Part shown: positions 22,485 to 34,800 of the stretch, piece after piece
Numbering within the stretch: the stretch's first letter is position 1
Layout: every line of letters starts with the position of its first letter
Source of the DNA: Liolophura sinensis
Lineage: Eukaryota > Mollusca > Polyplacophora > Chitonida > Chitonidae
Length of the DNA: 64,000 bases
Assembly: GCF_032854445.1 (NCBI RefSeq)
Contig: NC_088295.1
Coordinates: 70,522,028 to 70,586,027 of the forward strand
Reading direction: 5' to 3'
Made by a program: the position numbers and the translations under genes
The notes under the pieces: model-generated
What the model saw: only the letters and a program-made list of their open reading frames with translations
What the model was told of the DNA's origin: nothing
Database searches by the model: none

Positions 22485-22696
22485 GTGTGAAATGGCCCGC
22501 CATCTTGCTCCTGCAGTGCTTGCAGAAATAATGGTGTCACGAGCTCTGTAGCTGTCTCACAGTTCACAGAGTCGCTAAAGTCTCATCAGAATCTGATTTT
22601 TTGCTGGTGTGTGCATTGGAGAGGTTGTTACAGAGAAGCTATCCGCAAGACAGTTGAAAGACACGCCCTGATTTACAGTCGTGCAGACTTGTACAT
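22485..22696 (+). promoter_or_regulatory. Possible promoter and untranslated first exon of the CP2 gene
   Basis: Contains a YY1-like element (aatggcccgccatcttg at about 22,491-22,507), often seen at animal promoters, and ends in a consensus donor (gtacat|gtaagt, exon end 22,696). The first coding exon at 24,274 begins at a splice acceptor, so an upstream untranslated exon is required; this is the best candidate seen. No TATA box was identified. Confidence 0.3.
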
Positions 22697-24273
22697 GTAA
22701 GTTAGTGCAAGGAGTAAAGGTTGTCAGATGGCATGAGCCAACCACGACTGTAGCCTACCAGTGTAATCTACAGTTCATGTAAGATATGCCATTTCACCTG
22801 CACCCTGACGGTGCTTTAAAATTTACTCTCCTCACCCCGTTATGGAGAATGGAATATGTAACCATCTGCCCAAACTTATATCCCTTACTCAATTCATACC
22901 ATAGTCAAGCTGTTGTTGTTTACATTTATTTCAAAAGACGATGACAATGTGTCATTCAGTGGTAATCCTACCCAGGCTTCCTCAGTCTTGTTTGGGCTGA
23001 TCTGACCCGGATATAAGGTTCACAGTCACTTCGTAATTAACGAGAAATAGGTTAATCCAGCCTACAAAGAAACTTATATGATAAACATTAGCCCAGAATG
23101 AAATCTAGCCTGAAAGCATGAATTATAATTGTTAGGCACCAAATGCACATCACGAAACACTTCTAAGGCTAACATAAGACTGACATGGCTGCATTGAAGT
23201 AATTTGTAGTTGTGAAAAGGATTAGAGCTGTATGTCTACATAGAACTTATGTGGGTTCTGCATTCATGGGAGTTCTGTTTTGGTGGTAACCATGCATATG
23301 CTAAATGTTGGGAGAATACCATGGTAGTTCACAGTCCAGGCATTTATGGGAGTTTGGTGAATCCAGTGCTTTGTGAAATGCAATGCTATTTTCCCAATTT
23401 ACAGTATATATGCAGACTTCCATTAATTTTCCTTGACCTGCTTCTCAATTGTTCATTATGAAAAGCAGATCTTTTTTTTTTTAATGAAGTAATATTCTTT
23501 ACCACGTGACAAAAACTGTGCCCAGTTTGCTATGATTCATAATTTCAAATGGGAACTTGACATCAGGAAATGGGTCTTGATAATAGCGCTAGCATTCTGT
23601 TTCTTGCCTCAGGTGTGGAGTACTTGATTGGCAGATATAAAGATTGGCAGATGCGGAGCACCAGTTTAATTGTGTCTGTGAACCTCAGGTAGAAAGCTGT
23701 TTGTAAAACTGTCTGGAGTTTTATGCAGAAGTGTAGAAATAGACGTTTCTTTTTCATGCATTGGATCTCAGTCTTTTCCGTACAGCCACTCCATTTTCCA
23801 ACTACTTAAACGTGGAGATTGCTAATGGAATGGCAAGTGTGACTGTTGATTAACTGATAATTTGATGTTATGACAGCATCATTCTTTAATGTGACTGGCT
23901 GTCTCACTGTCATGAATCCATCTTTTGCTGGATCAGTGGGGTTTTTTTTTTTTTTTTTGCAAGGAAGTTTGTCAGTTAGGCTGTGAAGTGTGATAGTTAC
24001 GTTATGAAATGTGATAGTTTCCTGTGGGCTTTATGTAGTTTGATTTCCTCCACCCTTAAGCCAGACTGACATTTTCCTCTACACATGAAGGTCATATAAT
24101 AGATTTGTCGAGTAAACGCATAGTTCCAGCATGGTATAGTATATGTAATAAATTTATGACATTGTCTATGCAGATAGGTTATTGACATTGAACTAATGTG
24201 AAATTTTGTTTCATACCCTCCATCTTTGTGTAATTTACATAAATTCATGGGCATATATACATGTATATTTCAG

Positions 24274-25839
24274 GATCCTTTAATACAGAAAACGACACGT
24301 GTGGTTTAGACAGCCAAGTCATAGAACGGTTCCATCGTGGCTCTTAAACCGTTCTACAACCGTCAGAACCCAGGTCCTGTCAGCTGGTCTGATAGTGATC
24401 CAGGGTCTGGAAAGCGCACTAAGATGTCTCATCTGGCGGGAACAAGCAACACTAGCTCTTCTCTCTCCTCCGTTCTTAGCTCTACGGCCTCCACCTGCAC
24501 CATCTCTGCGTGGGACATTGATGGAGGGCTTGCTGCTGACTTTGATGGCTCTCTCTCTGGCCTTGGCTCAGAGCTTGGCACCAGTAGTTACAACATGAGG
24601 TTTGTTACACTGTCACGACAATACATATATTTGATATTTAGACTGCAGACATCTTGTTACCTGGACTGGTGCAATTCACAACAAAGACCCAAGACTAAAG
24701 CAGGTGCTACTTCACAACAGCAGTGATATGGAGAAAACAGTTGATATAGTCAGCAGGGGCTTCTAGAAGTCATCTTGACAAGCTGGTATTTAGTCTGTCA
24801 ATTGACTTAAAATTCAATATCTGGTTACTGTATTTCACGCATATTTTATCCTATTTTTTTTTTTGAAAAGTGTATCCCATGATTCCTTGTGTCTGATTGC
24901 GATTCTTGGTAATGGGACATAGCAGGGTGGAAGTCGGGTAGGGGAGGGTGTTCACAGGATTGTGCATGTATGTGACAAATCCAGTGAACACACTCACGAC
25001 TCATGGAGCAATGAAATGTTAGCACTGGTACTATCTCTCCATATCTTCCACCAGAATGCAAGTTATGCATATGGTCTGCAAGCATGTCCTGCCAAAACAA
25101 GCGGATTGAGGTTCGACGGTGGACTGATAACAAACAGGACTACAATGATAAGCATACAGGTCTTTTAAAACATCACCGAACGAAGGATATGTGTCTAGTC
25201 TAAAGTAAATAAATATGCATATGTGTTTTAGAGGCTAATTTACAAATATAAATAAAACACTTCACTCCTCTGATGTACTTCAGTTAGGTTCAGCTTTACA
25301 GGTTTGCCCTTGTTGCAGTAAGAAAACCCATTTTCATGCAGTTTGCTATTATTAGAATACGGGATCACACCTTACCAGTGTAGGCCTTGATGATCTAAAA
25401 GTAGCATTCATTATATGGAAATTTGGGGAGAGGAGGTGCCAAACTATGACCTATTGAGTATTCAGGTAAACAGAATGAGTAAACGGCTGAGTTGTATTGA
25501 TATCATAGCTAATCACAACCTTTCGCAGAGTTATGGGTATAGTCTTTGAAGTTTCAACATAGTTTATTAGATCTGTCAATCGCAGCATCCCCATCCGACC
25601 ATCTGATGTTTTGGCAGTTGTGTTTAATTTTGCTCACTGTAAATGAGTTACGTGTGTTGCGTAAACCACTGAAATACATGACTGCATGGCTTTACTGAAA
25701 TGGTTTAGTAGCAAAGTCCAGAGCGGTCTCATGAAAAATTACTGGGCTATTTCAAGAGAATTTAGATTATGCCCAGAACATTCATGTGATGTGTTTCTAT
25801 TATACATGTAAGGTTTTTTAATGGTTTTCAATTTTCTCT

Positions 25840-25878
<39 letters not shown>

Positions 25879-28800
25879 TTTTTCCTTTTCTGTTCAACTA
25901 ACGTCATTATTGAAATGTGACTGTCCTTTTACAGACTGAGAGCAACAGCCAGATATTCCCTAAGCCATCACTGCATGGCCATTGTGTCTTCATTTATGAA
26001 TGAAATGTTTTTGAAAGTCATGTCAGGATCATTTGCACATGCTTGGAGTTTCAGTCAGTCTAGATTGGTGCTCTAGGTTATAAGCTTTCTGGAAACGTAA
26101 CAATAACTGCAATGTGTGCAATGAAACAGGCCTGAAAGGTCTATCAGCAACCTGCAGATGGTCATGGGTTTCCATCGGGCTCTGCCCAGTTTCCTCCCAC
26201 CATAATGCTGACCACCATCTTGTAAGTGAAATATTCTTGAGTATGGGGTAAAACACCAGTTAAATAAATAAATTTAGTTAATGAAGGATGGTAAAGTACA
26301 AAAATATTCAATGGTCGGTTAAAAAAAAAATGACTTATAAGAAGCCCAGAGTAAGGGTGTTCAGTATTTTGGGGGTCTTCTAGGCTCCCTGACATTGTCT
26401 GAAAGCCCATTTTAATTGTACATATTGTTCATTAGCAGTGACCTGAATGAAAGTAAATTCCTATACATCATGCATAAAAAAGTCACTTTAACTGCTTCTT
26501 TCTGCATCTGTTATTTTCTTTACACATTGTGCATGGATTGTGAAGACCCTTGAGAAATCACCTGACAAAATTGTAAAAAAAGTCAGCATTATTTCAATTG
26601 GCATTTTCCTCGTCTTGTAACTAGTTGAAACTTGTCAAAAACTGGACTTGTTAAAAGAGAAAATGTCACAAATTTCAATGATGTTTTTATCTGTGTTTGG
26701 ATAAGACACTTAACTCCATAATATTGTAATACCTGGTTCTCTTTATATTTTAGTGAAGCCCTATTGGCTTTACCAGTTTTTAAACAAGAGAATCTTGAAA
26801 ACGGGTAAGTGAAATGTTTTGTATGTGTTAAATAGGAATTTCAGTTTGGGAACAATTCCAGATTATGGTTTCATTTCTAATACTGGCACCTGATGTATTT
26901 TTGGCCATTAATTTTAAATATGTGCATATGTACAAGAGCATATATGTAAGTTATTGTCATTTGAGACCAGTTCTCAGTCCACTTTTTTACATAACTGTAT
27001 AGTAAGGTTGTCTTTCTTTAATGCTTTAGGTTCCAGTATGTGCTGGGAGCAGCCACCTCTCCAGCTGTCAAACTCAACGAGGAAACCTTAACCTACCTAA
27101 ACCAAGGTAATCATGGATAGATGTGCAGTGAAAGTTGTTCATGAATTAGAATTTGACTTCAGCAACTTATTTACAAGATATTTTGTAGAAACATTCAGGT
27201 AAAACTGGGATGTTGACTGATTTGAACTGACACTAATTTAATATCCAGTCTGTATCCAGTGGAGTCTTGTTTGAATTTTGTTCAGAAGTCTAAAGATTTC
27301 GGTGGGAGAGTATCTGCCATTTTGAGTTAAAGGGATTAAGCTTACTGTATCTTCAAAGTTCCAGTATTTTGTATTGTTCATTAATGTTTCATGTACATGT
27401 GTTATGTAACTTGGTGTGGTAAATGATAAAACACTGACAAACAATGACAAACATGTATGTCATTGATTTGCATGGCACTGACGTATAAATTCTGAAGCTT
27501 TGGTTTCAGGACAGTCATATGAAATAAAGGTGAAGAAGCTAGGAGATCTTTCAGACTTCCAGGGAAAGCTGCTACGGGTAATTAAATGTTTGTAAATTTT
27601 ATGGTGATGCATATGAAGTGCCTGTTTTTTAGGGTTAATTACCTGAAATTTGTAATGTGTATGGTGACTACATGTAGGACATGTTACCGGTAATCAACTG
27701 TTCAAAATGTGTTTGGTGAAGGGCTGACCAAAAATTATCTGGACTTCTGCGGTAGGCCACTCTCCTTTCATGAAGGAGATCACACTTGTCCAGATTCCAC
27801 TGCTGGTGTATTTTGGGTTCTACTCGGTTTCCTCCATCCATACACCTGCCTGTTTTGGCACTAATAGTATGTTGTGAACTATGGCATGATACACATTTAA
27901 TATGCAAACTAAAAAATCGCCTATAAAATTTTAAGTTAAACAAGGTCATAGCAGATGTGAAAATAAAGCCCAACATGGTTATATTGAGGGAATATTTTAT
28001 AAGGAGTACAGCAGTAATATAAAGAAATGGCCATTACAGAGTAACCCCAAAATTAAAAATGTGAAATAACAAATAATAGGCACATATGTATCTTGAGCAT
28101 GTTTAGGTTTTTAATCTCCATATAATTATTGTCTTATCTCCCTAGAGTGTTATAAAGATCCTGTTTCATGAAAGAAGATTACAATATATGGAAAAAGAGC
28201 AGTTGGACTTCTGGAAACAGATTCGTCCTGGTGAACGAATTCTTGATCTTGGTGAGAGACTTTCAATTTTGTACAACAAGTGTTAGAAAATATTTAAAGC
28301 TTGCAGTCTTTTTTCGGTAATTAGGAGCCGTATCACATTATTGTCACATTGTCTATTACACTTTAATCTTTATTAGCTCTAATTTTTTTGAGGGCAGACT
28401 GTATCTAACCATGTCACATCTGTGATCTCTTATTAGTCTGATTTAATCCATTGACATAAAGTTCAGAACCTGTTTCAAATGTGTATGATGCAGATCAGTA
28501 CCAAGTTACTTTAACTGATAGAGAGTCTGTTCATTGTGGCATGTTCAGGTGGAAAGTACATGTACTTAGTAGGGGATTTTCCAGTAATATGCATTCTACC
28601 AAGATTTGTTATATCTGTCTTTTTGCAGATGTTCCTCTTTCTTATGGATTAATAGATGCCAGGAATGACAGTAATGCCTTAAACTCTGCTGAATTTGTTT
28701 GGGACCCCACAAAAGAGAGTGGAGTGTATATAAAAGTGAACTGTATCAGTACAGAATTTACAGCCAAAAAACATGGCGGTGAAAAAGGAGTTCCATTTCG

Positions 28801-31800
28801 ACTGCAAATTGAAACATTTTTACATGGAGATAGCTCAAAACTTCAGCATTGTGCTTCCTGTCAGCTAAAAGTTTTTAAGGTAACGTTGTTTGTTCACTTT
28901 AATGAACTTAGGCTGTATGATCTGATCATGATTATGAACAAAGCAAGCTTTAGTTTACTTGTTGGTTTGTTAAGCACGTTGGTACAACATAATGAAAAAT
29001 ATTGTACCCATCTCCCACCCATACACTAGACAGATGTCACATGAATAATTTGTGTATATGGCATTAAATGCCAATCAAATAAATGAATAAGACAATTTAT
29101 ATACAAAATGAAACAACTCATTGCATTTCATTCACTCATACATTGAAATTATTTATAATATTTAAAGTTTGATTTCATTCTGTATATAGGCTGTTTTATT
29201 TCAGATTTGTTCACTGATTCTGACTTCTTGGCAGTTCCAAAAGCTGTAAAAATCCCTTAACATTTTAAACCATCTATATTGTAGCCTAAAGGAGCTGACC
29301 GAAAACATAAAACTGACCGTGAAAAAATGGAGAAGAGATCAGAGTCTGAAAAGGTAAGAGTTTATTTTGTGAGATCTGTTTTTTTATTATGTTTAAACAA
29401 TTGCATTGGCCTTATTTTAAAGGAGATACACTGATCTATGACTGAGTTATCTTTCAGCGATCTTAGTTTATTGCTTAGCTTGCACAGATTGAGAGTCAAA
29501 GCTTCAAAATCTGTTGTGATATATAAATGTGATCATCCACGTTTGTGAATGTCTGCTGGTACATTTGATGATTTCATGATTCTTGTGTAGCACGGCCATC
29601 ATCTTGATTTGATAAGTTCCTGTTCCAGTAACAGGTAAAATCAATGTATATTCCTATTTGTAAAGTCATTTGACTGTGTTTAGTCAAAAGATTTTGAAAA
29701 TATTACAATATGTTCTGACTATCTTTGCATCCTGCTTTGGGGAAAAAAATCCTAAAATTTACAAGTAGATTGAGTTCTATGCATAAGGCAACATGCAAAC
29801 TTTTATGGAGTTTTTCAGAACATCTAAACTGAAGGGTGTAGATTAATATGTTGTGTTTTGACACATGGCATTTGAGTCATGAATATTCCAAATCAGTGAT
29901 TGGAAGTAACAAAATGCAGTTCTTGAGGCAGATATTTGGAATTAATTTTGTTTTCCATTTAGTTTAAGGCTTTTGTTTTATTTCCATGTACGGGTAAAGG
30001 AGAGGCTCAGGCAGTGGCTGCAACTGTCAGGCCCTTGACCAATTAGGTTACGTGTTTGAGTCTGGCTCTAGCTGGTGTCAGGAGGTCTGTCACATACGGT
30101 ACCTGGCTAAGGGCAGCGGTTTACTCTTGGCACTTTGATTTCCTCCAGACATAAACCTGACTGTCATCACACAAGCACAAGTGAAATAGGCTTGAGTGTG
30201 ACAAACATCGATCATATCTGCTGTATTTTATAACAATACAGATTTAGTTTCATGGTACTTCCAACTTCATTGTTAGAGCAAAAGACAAAGAAAATTTCAT
30301 ATATCAATCAGAAAAGAGGTTAAGAGCAGATAGTTTGTACTGGTGGGCTATTGACAGACCAAGGTCTCTATTCTATAATTCCAACCAGAGCATGTAAAAA
30401 TGATTTTGGTCATGCCATTTGTCACATCATTATGTCGGTGCTAATCTTAGCACCAACAATCACTGTTATATAATTATATTTATGTACCTAAGAAGAGACA
30501 TAGTTATGTGTCACTTTGACCTTAATCTCACCAGTCTGAGAGAGTAACTGCCTTCTATACTCAGGACCAATCAAAATGTGCAATTCAGTACACTGGTGGA
30601 TGGAAAGACAGCTTAATTAAAAAAAAAAAAAAACAGAAGAACTTAGTTGCAATAAGGATGAATTGTTTCAGAATTGGTGTTTTATCTGACATAGTAGGCA
30701 GGAACAGCAATAGTAAAGAGAGCAACATCCACGAATGTACATAGGGTGGAATTTGGCTTATGCTTAACTTGCATTAACCGGCATACATTTGTGTATTTGG
30801 GTACATAAGTAATTTAAGATTGCATCAGACTCTTTCATTAGGCTTGATGTCATATAACTCTGTGAGAAATAGATGTTTGACTTGGCATTATTGAGTTATG
30901 ATTTTAAGTTGGTCACTTCTGAAGCTGTCTGCAAGAGTGAATCTGTTATTTCCTAGTTGTTGTTTAAAATGTCTTTTTTGAGAAAAAAATAATTTAAATT
31001 GATTTTTATTTTTATTTCTCCACTTCCTTACACAGTTGCATGTATATGTATACTTATGTATATGTCAATTTCTTAGAAATTTTTTGTTGTATGTAATGTG
31101 TCCTTGTTTATCTTTTAATTATATGCAGGAATTCCATCTTTTGTGATTCTTTTCTTTTCACCCTGTTGCTTCTCTCCTTTTCCAGTATTCCTCATTGCCT
31201 AGTTTCTCTGTGTACTGTGATACATTTACATATAATGTTTAGCATTTTTCAAGTTGCACATTTGGCTTGATTCTGATTGATTCATTCACATTGTAGAGCC
31301 AGTTAAGAGCTTTTTCTGAAGTTCGATAAATTTCTTATAAGAAAAAAATTTTCACAGGTGGTTTGTAGTTTTACTTATTTTAAATAAGCACTTCTTTGTA
31401 TGTCTGTATTCTTTTATTGGCTGGTGTGGTATTTCTTCTCTCTTTTGGCAAAGTTTAGTTACCAAAAAGTCTTCTTTGGGTTGATTCTAAGTAAATCTTG
31501 AGTAGGAAGGAAAGTATTTCTACTGTATGATGTGCATAATATAACATGTATAACATTGCTCATCCCATTTGTATGATTTGTATCATAATTGCCTTAGGAT
31601 ACCTTTTGATTATAATAGCACTACTACAACACTCCCCATCAGATGTGAATTGTATATAACTCAAAGTTGTCTTGGTATACGTTCTGATTATAATAGCACT
31701 ACTACAACACTCTCCATGAGATATGAATTGTATATATCTCATAGTTGCCTTAGGATACCTTTTGATTATAATAGCACTACTACAACACTCCCCATCAGAT

Positions 31801-34800
31801 GTGAATTGTATATAACTCACAGTTGCCTTAGGATACCTTTTGATTATAATAGCACTACTACAACACTCCCCATCAGATGTGAATTGTATATAACTCACAG
31901 TTGCCTTAGGATACCTTTTGATTATAATAGCACTACTACAACACTCCCCATCAGATTTGAATTGTGTGTAACTCACAGTTGTCGTAGGATACCTTTTGAT
32001 TATAATAGCACTACTACAACACTCCCCATCAGATTTGAATTGTGTGTAACTCACAGTTGTCGTAGGATACCTTTTGATTATAATAGCACTACTACAACAC
32101 TCCCCATCAGATTTGAATTGTGTGTAACTCAAAGTTGTCTTGGTATACCTTTTGATTATAATAGCACAACTACAACACTCCCCATCAGATTTGAATTGTG
32201 CGTAACTCACAGTTGTTGTAGGATACCTTTTGATTATAATAGCACTACTACAACACTCCCCATCAGATTTGAATTGTGTGTAACTCACAGTTGTCTTGGT
32301 ATACCTTTTGATTATAATAGCACTACTACAACACTCCCCATCAGATTTGAATTGTGCGTAACTCACAGTTGTCTTGGTATACCTTTTGATTATAATAGCA
32401 CTACTACAACACTCCCCATCAGATTTGAATTGTGTGTAACTCAAAGTTGTCTTGGTATACCTTTTGATTATAATAGCACTACTACAACACTCCCCATCAG
32501 ATTTGAATTGTATATAACTCAAAGTTGTCTTGGTATACCTTTTGATTATAATAGCACTACTACAACACTCCCCATCAGATTTGAATTGTGTGTAACTCAC
32601 AGTTGTTGTAGGATACCTTTTGGTTATCATAGCACATCCATATATGTTGCATCCCTATCACATTTGTGTGTAACTCATACTTGTCTTAAGATTCTCATTG
32701 AGTATAATATAACTACAATAACATTCCCATCACATTGGTATCTGTTAAACTGACAATTCTCTTAGAATACTCATTGAGTATAATATAACTACAATAACAT
32801 TTACATCACATTTGTGTCTATTAAACTCATAGTCTTGGGATACTGTAAAGTACTTATTATTCACTTGAATTTATTTTCGCAGATTTTCTCCAAAAATATG
32901 TTTGTGGGAATTAATTTTCACGTATTTAAGAGTATGCTGAAAAAAAATCTTAAAATTTTCCAAGATATAATATGGCTGAAGTTATTCAAGCACATCAAAC
33001 AGGTATCATCATTTGTTTCCTGCAGTGTTGCTAATCCCCATGATCTAGATCAGAGATTAAAACAATGGGGGATGATTATCACTACGTAAGAAGAGTACTT
33101 TCGCACTTACAGTGAGCAGTACTCAAACAGGTGTCACTTCTTTTTGAACCATTGATGAGTACTTTTAAACACCTGGCAAAGTGACCTTTCACCTTTTGAG
33201 TAGTTCAATGTAAAACATATGAATTCCCCATTATTGGCGCCAGTCACTCATTCTTTATCAAGCAACATGGTAAGTTTTGCATTGTTTTCGGTTTTAATCG
33301 TCCTCTATAGCAGGTCTGAAAGCACAAACATTGTTGTAGCTGTCTAACGGCCATTGTGTTGTTGCACACACTTCACAGTTTGATAGAAGCTTACTTATTG
33401 GACCACAGGAGAGACACAGCCAATGGGACAGCGTGTATGAGAGCGACATTCATTAGAGGCCAGCACGTGCTGGTATCTACTTTTCTTTCACTTTACCTGT
33501 ATAGTGAACACTAATCAAACTAAAGACGAATAAACTTCCGCTTTGTTTTATACCCACCAAGCCTTAGCACCAGAGTTTGTATATACTTAAACCATAATTT
33601 CCCTTCCCTGCTCTTAACACATTTTGCTGGCCCGTTGGGCTTTCTTAGCGCAACTCCTGTCAGCCTGGCACAGATTTCACTTCATTATTACCTGTACTGC
33701 CTGTAGTATATGATTCAATATTGGATATTTTTCGCTGGAATTATTTTTTGCAGTAAATTATTGACCGCGAAATCCGTGAAAATTAGTTCCACGCAAAAAT
33801 TAAGTATTTCAAATTAGGTACTTCACAGAACTCATTGAATATAATATAACCACAGTAACATTCCCATCACATTTGTATATATTAAACTCATGGTCTTGGG
33901 GCACTCATTGAGTATAATATGACTACAATAACATTCTCGTCACATTTGTGTCTATTAAACTCCTAATTGTCTTAGGATACTCATTGATATTGACAACACA
34001 AATATAACATTCCCATTACATTTGTGTTTAATTCATCATTGTCTTAGGAGAGTTGTTGAGTATAAAAACTGCTCTATCACATTTTTGCAGAATTTGTGAT
34101 TATCTTGGCATTGTGAATACACTGTAAATACACTGCTATAGCATCTGCCATTGTCTTTGGGTACTATGGGTAATTAACCTTTGAAGATTTCACCATAATC
34201 TGCACCATGATTCATCTTGTGGTTCTCATTCTTTTCAATGTTGTGCATTAGAGACGATAACAATCATTTATTATTTCGCATTAACAAGGATCTATACCTT
34301 AACTGCAGTCTATATTTTGGGACTTGTGGTTGATTGAACCTGTGTAACAACTACACCTCTCTGCGTGAAATGTCTTCTTGAACAAGCTGCTCCAACTTTT
34401 GGCTTTAAACTTCCCTCCCTGCATTCCTCTGTTCGGATCAGCCGTTCTTATTTATTTTATTTATGTTAACATATTGTTCTTTTTTTTCTTTAGGCGAAAT
34501 ATCAGCCCTCCTTCGACTTAACTGTGTTGCAGGAGGTACTTGTATTTAAGCTTAAGATTAACAACTTCTTAGACATTTCATTTAGTGTTAATGGATATTT
34601 AGAACAAATTTATTGTCCTTCCAGTGAAAAGCTCTTACATATATACATGTATTTGCCAACAGTGGAGGAAATGAAATATTATAGAAAGAGACTTATTGAA
34701 ACACAAGACATTTTGAAAAGCAAAGCAGAAAATCATAAGACACTTTAGGATATTTTTCGACAGCTTGTAAATCGTGTAGTAAAGGTATAATTTCTGGTTT

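Noticed and set aside
24299-24598. Alternative frame starting upstream in the first coding exon of the CP2 gene
   Set aside because: It starts without an ATG, and only the frame with ATG 24,424 joins in phase to the conserved CP2 exons.
28481-28628. Upstream extension of the CP2 exon at 28,629
   Set aside because: The frame runs back into the intron; the acceptor tttttgcag at 28,628 and the family alignment (LDL|DVPLSYG) fix the exon start.
31560-32753. Long repeat-protein frames on both strands (356 and 394 residues)
   Set aside because: Both come from the 78-bp intronic minisatellite, whose period is a multiple of three. They lie inside a CP2-gene intron and have no splice or start support.
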